Positions 36,901 through 50,010 of a DNA stretch of 64,000 nucleotides are shown here, piece by piece. Every line of letters starts with the position of its first letter. The first letter of the stretch is position 1. A program made the position numbers and the translations under genes. The stretch is from Melitaea cinxia (lineage: Eukaryota > Arthropoda > Insecta > Lepidoptera > Nymphalidae). The notes under the pieces were generated by a model. The model did no database searches and had not been told where the DNA came from. It was given only the letters and a program-made list of their open reading frames with translations. Location: NCBI RefSeq assembly GCF_905220565.1, contig NC_059404.1, forward strand, positions 6,724,472 through 6,788,471. The letters are read 5' to 3'.

Positions 36901-39900
36901 TAGCTGCTTGATGATGATGGAAGATAGCGTTTATTAAAGTGGTACGCGTGTAGCTACATAAAGGAAATTTTAACTTATCATTTATCTGAAACGTAATTTA
37001 TTATTTTATTGCGATATATAAGTATAAACATAGAAAAATATTTCTTCATTATATTACCTACCATGATATAGAATTATATTATTAAATAACTAGATATATA
37101 AAATGGATTATAATAAATACATAGATATCTACGTCTTATATTTAAGTAACAAACGTCAATCTACATATACCTACCTATTTGTAAATAAATACCACCATAA
37201 AGCTACGCCACATTACGATACATGTTTAAGTTTTTTTTTTCTTGCCCAGTCCTTAAAAGTACCGACTTAAAAATCCAAGGAGATATGCAGCCGATTCAGA
37301 TTACACGGCGTCTAAATTTAAACGGAGTTTTTTGTTACCGGTTAGTTTGGAGCACTAATTCTGAATGTTTACGACGCGTCCGCCAGATCAACCCGTTTCA
37401 GTATCCCACGCCACCGAAATGTCCCTTCACACGAGTAGGCGTTTCCATTGCGACAAGCACTAAATTATTATAATCCTACTCATTCTGTATAAAGCTTGAC
37501 TTTTAATAAAATCTGAAATAATGCACAATAAGCTAAAAGTCAAGATTTTTTTATTACGTATTTACTTTTATAGAATGCAATGCCTTGATATTATCTTGAT
37601 ACTTTTAAAAAATGCCCGCTCAATTTTCTTTACAATATTCAACTATCAACTAATATAAACCTAAGAATACAGGTTATCATGTTGCTATTTATAGCCTTAA
37701 TATAAATTTAATATAATATGACTATTTAGAAATAAGTTGAGTAACAATCACATCCATGTGAAGGGAGTCTTAATTCATTTCCATTTATCTCCCACGCGCT
37801 ATGTTTGTTTGGAACATTATCTAAATAACGTTGAATAAAACTTATCGATAGAGCTCGCATAACGAGATCGACCTCAGAGCTTTCTGATTGGACAACAGAA
37901 AACCTGAACAGACTATGAGAGTGCATAATCATGTTCCTACTCAACTGAGAGCGACCTGTTTTTAAGAATACTTCACCGTACATTAAATATAGCTCTTATT
38001 TTAAAACAAGATTAAAGCATTTTTACGTTCTTATATATCAACACGTACAGGCGATACGCAAGGAAGATATTTTTCATTTGATATAAAACTAAATTAATGC
38101 GCCAGCGCTTATTATTAAACAAGACATTCATTAGATTCGGAAGCAATAATAGCAAAACAGTGAATGTCAATGAAATCCGAGCCGCAGTACGAATGCCTAG
38201 ATTTTAATCACATTGTAAAGCGGACACGCGTTGAGCAATCATAAGTTATTTGTTATAAATCCTAACTTTTTATGTACCACTAAACTGTTTTATTGGTTAT
38301 TAACACATGTTTGAATGACTAAAAGACTAAAACATTTGTAGAAAAGTACGATCATTAACATACGAGTGTGATGGATTACCAGTCGGATGTTTCGGTTTAT
38401 ATTATGGTTCACCAGGTGATTATGGCTATATTTTATTTTATTAGTGAAATAATTTAGTGCATTGTAGATTAATAAACGTTTATGTTGTACCCATTACGAA
38501 CGCTCAGTCGAGGCGGTTTTGAGATGTTAATCTTTATTGATTATAATTGTTTCATAGCACATTAATTAATATTTGTTAGCGTGTTATTAATTAATGACAC
38601 TTTTTCACACATATAAATGTTTATAAAGTGTATATTCGTAAACTTTATGAGTAGGTGATTTTTCGGTCGATATGTAATCAAACGGAGAAATTAATACTTA
38701 ATACGGTATCAAATTAACATTAATAACCGATATAAATCAATTATTCGTTGCAGTCATCGACTTTTAAATCGTAATAAAATGTACGAACGGCAGTCAATTT
38801 ATTTATTGCCTAAAGTTGTAAAACGATATTACACGCCATAATGACGTGTGTTATTGGCATTTATTTTGATCATTTTACCATCGTTGACCACTCAGCGTTT
38901 ATGGTAATAGTCAAATTAACGTCAATTAGTACAATGAAACTCTGGCTACTTAGGAGTTAAGACAATATCCGAGCTCTTTACCTACTATAAGTATAGTCTT
39001 TGTATTAATGAAAAGATTTACGTTATTTATTCGACATGATATTTAGTATCGTATCAACTACTGTACGTAATATTATATCGTAATAAAAATACTAACAACG
39101 TTTTATGATCTATGTACTAGCCTGTTTTTCGCACATAAACATAACTAACATGCAGGTGTAATATAAAGTAGGTATACGTGATAAAGTAAGAACGAACTAT
39201 GTACTTACGTTGAAATAAAATTAACTACACCATTCTCACAAAACCCGTCAGTCAAGCACATAAGGCAACATTGTTGTACAATATACCACATGCGTTGGAC
39301 CATATAAATTTGCGCCTGATTTATTTATTACTCGTACGAAATGTCAACAATGAGACCATTTTAAAAGTGAAACGAAAAGGATTATACAAAGGTGTCCGAG
39401 CATTGTGCATTTGCCCGGTTATGCAAATCAGTACGCTGAAACCGAAAGTGTGGCCCCAGCTTGACAAAGGGACAATATAGTTACGTAACCTTTAACGTTT
39501 TCATAAATTATCAATAGGTACGTATTAGATAAATTACGATTCCTTTGTAAAGAAAAAAGAAAAAAAGCAGTTCGAATGAAACAATAAACCGAAATCATTG
39601 CTGCATTATACGTTTAGTCCTTTCCGATTTGAAAGGGTACGATTTGCATAATATTGGTTTCACATTGTCTGTCAATATTTTTGTAGTTTGCGGGAAAGGA
39701 AAGTATTTTCGGTTACGAAAGCACTCAAATATTAGCATGTTAATAGTACAAAGTCGACTTGGATGCGGAGTAGTCATCGCGTGATGTTTCCATGTTTCGT
39801 AAGCGTTTGAGTTATCGAGGAACGTGACCACGGTATATATTCATAAATCGCGATCGTGTCATACACTATTTGATAAGTGCGTTACCAGTGTTGTGATTTA

Positions 39901-40436
39901 TATTCAGGAGTGTTCGTGTTACCGGATAGTTAAGTTTTTACGGTCACGATAGTGGAGCTGAGTGGAGTCGACGATTTGTTTATCGGTTATGGCGAGGCGA
40001 CGACAGGCGATGACGCGGTATCAGCGCCATGTAAAGTAGATCTCTTTATGTGTGTCACCTTTAGTGCCCTGTTTATTGCCTTGAAGCAACGCTAGTATGT
40101 GACACAGGAACGCGGCTCGATTGAAATTTTTATTGTGTAAAAGGTAGTCGTATTTACTTGGTGACTATATCTAATTTAAAAAAAATGTGCTTTTCGAAAC
40201 CATTTTTTCTCTCTTTGATTTAGTAAATATATTACTTATATAGTGTTTTTCTACTAGGTTAAAATTACCACAAAAATCTTTTTTTAAAATTACATTACAA
40301 ACAAATATAGTAATAAGTAAGTACCTACCATTTTGTACCGAATGTACGTTCTGTGGCTGCGCTTGACTAAATACAAAAAGAAAAGAGTACATATGGAAGC
40401 TCCAAAGTACATATTTAATAAGTATTGCCTACATAA
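30918..40436. other. 9.5-kb noncoding stretch
   Basis: No supported gene. Weak matches to the CTCF core lie at about 31366-31374 and 31805-31812. GC-richer islets lie at about 32690-32760, 32870-32910, 34395-34510, 35270-35420 and 39830-40100. The last has a promoter-like arrangement (separate entry). Short reading frames here have no recognisable domains. Confidence 0.5.
39834..40030 (+). promoter_or_regulatory. Candidate TATA promoter and first exon
   Basis: TATATAT at 39834-39840 lies about 27 bases before a TCATAC initiator-like site (A at 39861). An ATG at 39989 opens 14 codons (MARRRQAMTRYQRH) up to a possible donor CAT|GTAAAG at 40030/40031; unspliced, the frame stops at 40037. It may be a first exon of an unannotated, possibly noncoding transcript, or chance. 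Confidence 0.25.
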
Positions 40437-40439
40437 TTA

Positions 40440-40728
40440 TGTAATGGTCACTGGTTTGTGGATGACGAAAATTCGTATTGGCTATACAGACATTCGCCGT
40501 GGTCTGGGTGTTTGTGCAATCCTTGTGGGTCTCCCCACCGTGCCTCGAAGAACACGTTAAGCTGTCGGTCCTGGTTGTTATCATGTACACCTGATAGCGA
40601 TTGTTACTCATAGTAGGGAATATATCCGTCGACCCGCATTGGAGCAACGTGGTGGATTAGGCTCTGATCCTTCTCCTACATGGAGAAAGAGGCCTATGCC
40701 CAGCAGTGAGATATTACAGGTTAAAGCG
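40440..40728 (+). mobile_element. tRNA-derived SINE, head degraded
   Basis: From about 40470 the copy follows the SINE body (GTATTGGCTATACAGACATTCG...GGCCTATGCCCAGCAGTGAG). The tRNA head and its B box are unrecognisable. A 7-bp TACATAA occurs at both sides (near 40430 and 40729) and may be a decayed duplication. Confidence 0.7.
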
Positions 40729-40937
40729 TACATAAGTAGGTAGTTTAATTTAGTACTTTAATTTTCTCAAAATAATAAAATTAATACCGTAACTTGCAAT
40801 AAGAAGTTTGTTGTCTTATCTTTTTATTCGACCAACTTCAGTCATTGCCTAGTTATAATAATTTAATTTTAGAGACAATTGTAATTTTAAAATATTCTGG
40901 TGTAACTTTAAAGTTCGAAAAATCGAGTAAATAATTT

Positions 40938-41553
40938 AATAATTGTGTTTACTCGCAAACGAAAAAAAACAGACTTCAACTACATCGACGAGTAATACAG
41001 CGTAGATCGACGAAAAAATAGTCAAGTAACTACGCGTTATCGAAGATTACTCAAAAAATAGTTATCAAATCTCGATAAAATTCATATGTGACCACATGAT
41101 AAGCACCAGCTTTCGATTAAATTAAAAATTATCAAAATCGGTTCACCCAGTAAAAAGTTAAAGCGGATTTTCGAGAGTTTCCCTCGATTTCTCTGAGATC
41201 CCATTATCAAATCCTGGTTTCTTTATCACAGTACTAAGCTAGGTAGGTATATCCCCTTTCTAACAAAAAAAGAATTATTCAAATCGGTACATCCAATAGA
41301 AAGTTATGCGGTATAATACAACGTAGGTCGACGAAAAAAGCGTCAAGTAAAAACGCATTATTAGATATAACTCGAAAAGTAGTTGTTAGATCTCAAATAA
41401 ATTTAAATGGGACCAATTGACGCACGCCACCTTTCGAATAAAAAAAAAATTGTCGAAATCGGTCCACACGGTCAAAAGTTCTGATGTAACATACATTTAA
41501 AAAAAAATACAGTCGAATTGAGAACCTCCTCCTTTTTTGGAAGTCGGTAAAAA
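40938..41553 (-). mobile_element. 'ACCGACTTC' dispersed repeat, longest copy
   Basis: Minus-strand copy from ACCGACTTCCAAAAAAGGAG (near 41553-41534) to CGTTTGCGAGTAAACACAAT (near 40938). It contains two related internal sections of about 300 bases, each with 'TCGTCGA..TACG(C)TTGTATTA' and 'ACCGATTT' blocks. The copies at 14643 and 29562 look like deletion derivatives. No coding capacity. Confidence 0.65.
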
Positions 41554-43289
41554 AAATACGCGTCTCTAATCATAAGGCTAACTTTAGTGAAAAGAATATT
41601 TAAGGACACTTTTATGCTTTTATGGCAATAATTTCTTATTATCACGTACCTACTTGAGAAAATAAAACGTCCTACTTAAAAATTAGTTTTGAAATTGATG
41701 GTGATACTTAGTTTTAATAAGCGCTTTAGATGTGTTAGTTATAAAATTCTTATAACTAAGCTAAGCTACATAAAAAATATTCGGCAACACAGTCAAAGAT
41801 TATAATCGCGCAGTTACTCAAGACATAAGTCATATTTATTGGTATGTAAAATACTGTTAATTAAAACATCCAAGAGAATAGCTGCTACTAGGTTTCACTT
41901 TTCGACTCTTCCAATAAATGGGAATCAATCACCAACATAGAAAATAGATTAATCAAAAATTAATGATACTCCAAAATATCATTAAGCTGTGTCGAGTGTA
42001 AAAGTTTTGTACCTACTACCTATTTATTTGTGACCAATAAAATACCTAATATCCTATAATCCTAATAATCCTTCAAATAGTTTGATTGTTCAATTCGATG
42101 AATTTAAGCTTTATCATTCTTATTTTATGTTTACTATCTACTTTAATTCATTGGTTTAGAGTTAAGGAATTCTCATAAGTATTCAATTTAGCCCGGGAGG
42201 ATGCTTGTCTTTTAGGGCAATAAATTTTCCTAAGCTTCGGAAAACATATCAAATTTTTCTCTTCATAAATAAGTATTTAATTTTTACTACGCTTACGAAT
42301 AGAGACAATAATTGTTATTTTACATATTCTACGCCATTTTTAATTTAATTTATGTTCCAGGATTACTCTGAATCATAATAAATCAAACCCGCAGAGGCCC
42401 GCAGTACCTCTAATTGAGCTAGATCTCTCTCTGCTACGATAAATCAAACAATTCAGCTGCGGGCACAAGTTTCCATTCTATATAACGACTCTATCGTAAA
42501 TTACAACTGAAATGGCGGAGTGTTATTTTATGAAAGGAAAAGCTTTTTTCAACCGTACGAAGCTGTTACTGCTAATAAGTCTTTTTAGTTAGGACGTTGT
42601 TTATATATTTTTCGTGCCTTCTGTTAACATCCCTCTAGTAACACTTGCTAATGAATTCATCTTAGTTAGACTTATTTTCTGAAGCAACTCCTAAAAAAAA
42701 GGCTCCTATCCAAGATATAAAAATATGTATTGCTTGATAGGACTGGGATAGTTTGTCAAATTTTTAGCCTACGAACCCGAAAAATAGTTGTCTAAAATTC
42801 CTTCAACCTGATCCCCTACTCAAGCAATTGTAGCAATATTTGTAGATACATATTATGTACCTATATGTAAACTGTATGAAATGTGTAATTTAAATTATAA
42901 TACAATAATTTATCATTTTTATTGTATTTTATTATAGCTACTATCTAATTAGACATAAATTAATGCAGTTTCATGTTCACTTGACTGGCCTTAAACCTCC
43001 AGAAATTTAAATATTAAAATATTCAAAGACATCAATTCTACATGTAAAATATCTTTTGTATATTCAAAGATTCTTTTTAGTAAAATGAGGTCAGAGTAAA
43101 ACTTTTGGTATTATGTATAAGTGACAATGTCTGAAGTAAGTAATCAAGTCAATCACAATTACACAACTTTTCACACCTAACACCATTTACTGACACCGAC
43201 AATACACGTAACTGTCATGTTGTAAGCTAAAAGCATGCTTTAAAATCATGACTTTGAGAAAAATATTACTTTAAATTACAAAGGTATGT
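41554..43289. other. AT-rich noncoding stretch
   Basis: Nothing recognisable beyond AT-rich unique sequence. Confidence 0.55.
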
Positions 43290-43497
43290 GTATAATCTTA
43301 ATATATATAAATCTCGTGTCACAATGTTTGTCCTCAATGGACTCCTAAACTACTTAACCGATTTTAGTCAAATTTGCACACCGTGTGCAGTTTGATCTAA
43401 CTTAAAAGATAGGCTATATTTTATTTTGATATATTATGTTATTATTATATTTCAGAAAAAAGTAAGGTGATACGAAGTTCGCCAGGTCAGCTAGTTA
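43290..43497 (-). mobile_element. 'CTAGCTGACC' dispersed repeat
   Basis: Minus-strand copy beginning AACTAGCTGACCTGGCGAAC and ending in a 'TTGTGACACGAGATTTATAT' end. Same family type as 7892-8108. Confidence 0.65.
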
Positions 43498-46400
43498 TAT
43501 GATATTTATATGTAACAGAACTATATATATTGAAGAGACATTCACAAAATCGACATATTGCTGTGTAAATCATTAAAATAAACGTATAATTTGATTTGAA
43601 AAAAAAACCTAATCATTGATTTTTTTATGAATATGACTCTAGGACATCATAAGTATAAATATTCACAAATGAAAATTCTTTCTAAAATTGCAATCAAATT
43701 ACAATGTTACTAAAAATAATCCTTGTTTAAGTGTGTATTAATAACATTTATATAGAATTAATTGTCACTTGTATAAACATCGGTAATGTAGAGACGCATA
43801 CGAATGGCAATTCCGAGTTAAGTCAAGAAGTCTAACTGTTAAACTAGCTGTGGATGTTCTTCAAGGTAATTGACTCTCGACAGGAAACCAATAAATTGTT
43901 ATTGACTGTACCAATAAACAGCTTGACTAATCTTCAGCTAATAACAGGCACATTCGATTGTACAACCATCGTGAAATAAATACATGATAATTTTTACTTG
44001 GAATCTACGGCTAATAAAGGCATTATTAGACGCGATTATTAAAGGCGGTTTTAGTTAGTAGTTTTAGATTTTGTTTTCAAATTATATACATATTTTTAAT
44101 TAAACAATAAGATCATAGTATATTACCTTTTTTGTGTACGAAGTGTATAAAAAGGTACCTACATCTTATGTACCTACCTAAATCATAAAATGTTACTATA
44201 GGTACCTTACTAGGTACCCGTAAACGATAAAAAATTGTAGGAGTTAATTGTTGTTGGATTTTCCATATTATTTACTCAAAACAGATTGCACTAAAACTTT
44301 GATATAGGTAATAAGTAGCTAGAGAACCAGTAGGTATAACAGTGTAACCAGTACTATTATCTAGAAATTTTCACCACATAGAAATTTACTCGGGAAAATT
44401 TGTTTGACACAGTTAGTTATATACAAATCGTAAAAATTCTATATTTTATGCGTGGCCTTTATCTTTTCTGATCCAGATTGAAAATTTGTATGGAACATCG
44501 CTTTCGGAACGTAAATAATTCAAGCATTTTAAGAACCTCGCCTAGTATTTTACGTGCATTGGCAAATACTTACGTACAATGCGCCAATAAACCCTACGAA
44601 TTCCCTGAACGTAACAAAGGAATGTTAGCTGCTATCGTAAATTAAACTTTATTACTGCAATGGAGCGGTTCAATTTCAATTGAGGGAGCACTTCTACATG
44701 AGATTGCAACGTCGCTAAACCAGAAACGGCGACTCACGATTCGAAAACAGATTTATGATCGGCCACGATAACGGGCTTGCGATAAAAATTTTGCCATTCC
44801 ATAAAGCACGTAGCTACGTGATAAACCGACAAATCCACATTGAAAAGACGAGTTTTCATGTAAAGTTGTAACACGACGTTGGTTTGCTGTCACGCTCACG
44901 AACTTTCGTCGTGCTTATCGAACTATTAGTTATATTTCATCGGTACTTAAAGTCACGATAAATAAGTCAATGTCGCTGTAGCAAACATATGCAAAATACT
45001 TACTTACCGATATACGATAACCCTGGATTTAAGGTTATTTAAAATATTGTGTTAGACCGAACACATTTTTGTAACAACCTATCACATCATAGTTAAATTA
45101 ATAAAAATTAAACGTTTATCACTTTTTGTGCCCTTGTGAAATAAAATTCTGTATCCGGGAATCGTAACCCATAACACAAGCACAAACGCATAAACAACTA
45201 CAAATATTAGCATAGTCTAAGTAAACATTTCAATTTCTCTCATCACATTTCAACTATTCTAATCAAAATTGTGTTTGATAAAATTACTTACGAGTAAAAG
45301 TATTTAATGGGAGATATTAAATTCTTACGTAACTCTAGAAACTCTTTTAAAGCATTTTCGTGTATAAGTACTTATCCTATAGTATTAAAAATCCCTACCA
45401 AACATAAATAATAATTAACATGTCTAGACTGGATTCGAGACTCTTCTTTGGCTAAAAAAGGGACTGCTTTCCTACCGCTACGACATTTACAGGCTGACAC
45501 ATACCTCTTTGTTTTTCTAAAACAATCGAATAGAACTCGATTACAAATTAGTAATGAGCAATAAAGAGTAAGAAGAGAAAAAGAAAAATTATATATTACA
45601 CGTTTTAGTATCCCATATTATTTATCCCAAGAGTTTTACTGTCTTTGTTGATTTAGACGTGTAGATTAACGTATGGTTATATTTCTTTTGTTTTATCTTA
45701 AATAATTATATCATAACAGTAAACAGAGTATTTCTTCACAAAATTAAAATTAATAAATTTTTTCACCCTCTTTCGTGGTATGTTTCAAAAATACTAAAGC
45801 GCACGCGAACTATATATAAGAAATATTTTACCTTTATCTAAGTTTAAAAAGAATGAAGCTTCTATACCAACTCTTAAGCTCTACATTGAATAATAAATCT
45901 ACCTGCAGTTTAAAAATAAAAAGAGAGTGAGACAGATAAGAAATAGCATTTCAGAATCAAAATTCCACTATAAATGCTTTTTTTTTAAATCATAAGAGCT
46001 AAAGAGAGCTGAGAACTGAGAACTTAAATATTTTTTTGCCATACAATTTCTAGAAGTGGAGTATTTTAAACCGCTACATCAGATATTCGCTTACTCTTAA
46101 TTAAGGTTCTGAAAATATAAATTACATGTCCTAGTTTCGAAAATAACTGAATTTTGCGCTCTATAACTACTGGAAAACCTTAATAGTAGGTACCTATACC
46201 TACTACCTACAACAATTTTATAAAAAATCTTGCTTATTGGTTACTTACATATATTACTGAAAATATAAAATTTTAACATATTTCAAGGGTCCTAATTTAA
46301 TCTTAATTTACCTTAGGTACCTATAGTTTTCCTAGCTTTTCCTACTTTTGTCTTTGTGAATTTAGTCATATAGATTAGATTAGATAAGTCATAGATTTAT

Positions 46401-49367
46401 AACTAAGCCAATTGAAAAACGACTCGTAGCGTGAAACTCTTAGGATTACTCTTACTACTAAACTTTTTTAAGGTTTACATTGCTGCGGGAACAGCAGCCT
46501 GGTTGCTTTGGTGTAACCATGTACTGTTACTATGGTACTTACCATGTAAGGACCATAGTAAACGTAGAGGCTGGCACCAGCTTCAAAACATAATCAACAG
46601 GCGACATTGCTTACATATATTAATGGCAGGTGGAGACTGAACAAACTGACAGAAAAAAGAATTCTTCATTACTATTCGACCTTATTACTAATAGTGATCA
46701 GGTCGCCTGTAATTTTCGCCTTCAAAAATAGAGAATTTTGATAAAATGAACAATAAAGTCTTTAATTTCATTATTGAAACTAAATATTATATACATGTAC
46801 AGTAGGAACTTATACCTAAATAAAGTAATATGTACGGTATAAGTAATCAGTTTTCGGTAGTGTTGGAGCTAAACTTGTTTTAATGTCAATATTTATAAAA
46901 AATATAAATTAACTATGATAGCAGAACATTTGAGACTTTGTCCATAAGCAGTTGGTTAATTCGATATTCGGATGGTAGGTATACACTGAAATGTTCTAAT
47001 TCCCAATTAAAATCGACCTACTTTTAAAAGTTTAAAGAATAGATTGAGTTAAATAAGCCAGTTGTGCTATCAGTTGACTAGGGCATGCTATTCATACAAA
47101 CAGATAAAGAGTTTAGGTACCTATACAAAAATTACAGAAACCTCTACAACTCTGATTATATGAATTTTGCTTAAATTACTTTGCTTAAAACTTACGTACC
47201 TACCTATTTAAATTTGTTTTGTTATAGCTTTTGGCTGTGCGTATAGGTAATTTTAAAGTTATTAATCAAAAATAGTGATAATCTTATATACTTTTACTTT
47301 TATTGATTAAAATTTAAAATACCTTTGCAAAACATAAATATACAGGTTTAATTATTACTTTTTGTGTTATAAAAAGAAAAAAATACTATTTTGAAGAATA
47401 AAAAGTAGCTCTCTCATCTTATTTCATTTTCATTCTCTTTCAGACCAAACTAATCTAAAGAGGCATAGTACCTACTATCAAGTACAAAGTTCGAGTAATT
47501 TTATTAAGAATAATATGTATATTTACTTCTGTAAAAATGTCTCATATAAAAAAACTTAAATATCGAGGATGTAAAAGTAGCGACGGAAAACATTTAAACG
47601 GTAGATAAGTATAGCTTTAGATATGAAGAGTGATTATATACTTATAGATAGTATTAGTGTGTTGATAAATGGCTTAGGTAAATAAAGTGAACATATATAA
47701 ACTAATACTCACTTAGAATCTTAAAATCTCCAAAAACTAGCATAGATTTCTTAACTACAGATGTGGAAAGCATTTAACATATTATATCCTGTACACTTGC
47801 GAATGAATGTCCTTGCAACACAAAGTATCGTTCGAATGCAATGTAAAAAGATTTCTCGGTAGAAATATTTTACATCATATAAGTTTATCAATAGGTACAT
47901 TGAATACGAATCACTTATTAATTTTATTCGTTCCTCAGCAATTCGCGGCCATCTTTGTCCGGCGTGCGTACGCGCCTGCGCGCCGCGAGCAGCGCGAAAT
48001 TACAGGCGCGCGAGCACCACCACTGTCGAGTATAAAAATAAAATAAACTTAAAACAACGTCATATTGTGCACGTGTGCGTGAGCCGGTATTTATTTATAG
48101 GCTAGTAGCTATGTAAATGTAACGAATGACCAACTCCAGAACAGCATTGCTTGTGGTTTGCAAAACGTCTTAATTTGATCCAAAGGTTATTCTTAATATG
48201 AAATCATTTTATGGATATCGCGGGCCCTTTGAAGTTTTTCATTTATCATAAATCTTAAAAATATATCATGCATTTTTATCAAAATATATAACGCCTTGCT
48301 CTTTAAGTACGTGATGTTGAATGAAATATTTCATACAGACAATAAAAATGTAATTACAGCCTGTTTGCATAAATACTTATTTTTAACATACATAAATGTA
48401 TCACAAACGTAAATAACTTACAAGTTAAGTAGGTACGAAGAGACGCAACAGCGTAGGTACTACGGCCTCGTAGTTAAGTATTAACGACAAATTGTAGGTA
48501 TGTAGATAGATACTTCGAATAGCGAATTGTATAGCGCTTCACTCATCATCTGTTGTCAATGCTGAACTGCTCTTAATTTATTCGCTTGTTTATTTATGAT
48601 TCCGGTTTTTGTAAATGTTATAAAAATAAATCCATTATATACTACGAAAAATTGTTAAACTACTCGGTTATATTTACTACTATACTTTACTTATATTTTA
48701 TAAGCTTCCTACCTACTAAGCATACAAGATAAATAGCTCTACGCTCCCTTCTCCTACTCCTCATTTCTCTATTAAAAATAAATAACTCCAACCTGCATAT
48801 AAAATTTATTTAACATTTATAATTAAATAAATTAATCGAGCTTTATTATAAAAAATATAAAACGTAAAAAATACAAGTGAAATAAAGTTAAGCTATGGGC
48901 AGACGGCCGTGGAATTAAGCCCAGCAAGATATTGCAAGCGATATCCGAACGCGAGCGGGCGGTCGACGACCCGCCGCCCCACGTCTTGGCTTTTTTCAGG
49001 GCTGGTAATAGTGAGATACACATGTAGGAGCGTTTTTTTTAACGATAATAGCAACCGTATTTCGACCACGATTTGCTGGAGAGACTTCACTTTGTCTTAT
49101 TCCTGTCATGGTTTTTCATTCAATATATCACTCATCCCGGAGACGACAGAACATTAGGTACTAATTTTTTATTGGAATATTGAGCATTGACTTCTTCCTC
49201 TATGTGGGAAAAGGTTTTTACACAACTCACCTTAAATGCACAAATAAAGAGTTTTAACTGTACTGATTTTAATTTTTGTTTTATTGTAATGTGTAAATAG
49301 TGTGTAGGTAGTGGTCAAAAATTAATCCTTTGATTTTTTTTTCTCTCTACCTATACCTAAGTAATAT
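43498..49367. other. 5.9-kb noncoding stretch
   Basis: No supported gene. Noted: a tight hairpin at 46527-46561 and a CpG-rich islet with a TATAAAAATA box at about 47940-48045. A short frame at 46431-46640 starts at GTG, overlaps the hairpin and matches no family known to me. Confidence 0.5.
47940..48045 (+). promoter_or_regulatory. CpG-rich islet with TATA box
   Basis: A GCGCGC-rich segment containing GCGGCCATCTTTG is followed by GAGTATAAAAATAAAAT (TATA near 48030). This resembles a core promoter for a plus-strand transcript starting near 48060, but no exon is identifiable. Confidence 0.22.
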
Positions 49368-49506
49368 AAAACTGGTGGGTTGTCTGCAAGAAATGGCTAA
49401 TTAGCCATAAGTCCGCCCATTGTACTTCACTGTCTGTAACTATCTTTATGCTTTGTTTGTAATATATTTGTGGTGTACAATAAAGTATAAAATAAAATAA
49501 ATAAAT
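49368..49506 (+). mobile_element. LINE 3' end (CR1/Jockey-like)
   Basis: 'GGGTTGTCTGCAAGAAATGG...AGCCATAAGTCCGCC...TTTGTTTGTAAT...GTGGTGTACAATAAAGTATAAAATAAAATAAATAAA' is the characteristic 3' untranslated end and A-rich tail of a very common lepidopteran LINE. It is heavily 5'-truncated with no reverse-transcriptase remnant. Confidence 0.75.
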
Positions 49507-49797
49507 ATATAAAACTGAAATGATATAACTAAAAATGGGCTAGACTATTAGGTATAAGAATAGCTACGCACTTACAAAATACATTTGTAATTAATTATGT
49601 CAATTTTATGGATAGCTACGTGTTTCTGAAAATATTACAATAAACAAAATCATAGATTTAGTTTATACCTATCTAATGGAAAAATCAACGCGGCTTAAGC
49701 TATACCTACGTATCTATACCAACAGAAAAGTGAACTTAGATTCAATATTATATTTTCTATATAGGTATATGTTATGATAACCTGAATCTTATTACGA

Positions 49798-50010
49798 ACT
49801 AGCTGACCCGGCGAACTTCGTATCGCCTAACAGTCGATTCTTTAATTTTATTAATTTTTTTTTTAGAATTTTTCTCTCCGTAAGAACCATCCTCGTACTT
49901 CAAGGGATATTTTAAAAAAAAAGAATTAGCGAAATCGGTCCAACCGTTCTCGAGTTTTGCGCTTAGCAACACATTCAGCGACTCATTTTTATATTATAGA
50001 TAGACGATAC
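49798..50010 (+). mobile_element. 'CTAGCTGACC' dispersed repeat
   Basis: Plus-strand copy beginning AACTAGCTGACCCGGCGAAC, containing 'GAAATCGGTCCAACCGTTCT' and ending in 'ATTTTTATATTATAGATAGA'. Non-coding. Confidence 0.68.

Noticed and set aside
46431..46640. 69-codon frame with a signal-peptide-like start
   Set aside because: Starts at GTG, overlaps a palindrome and matches no family known to me.
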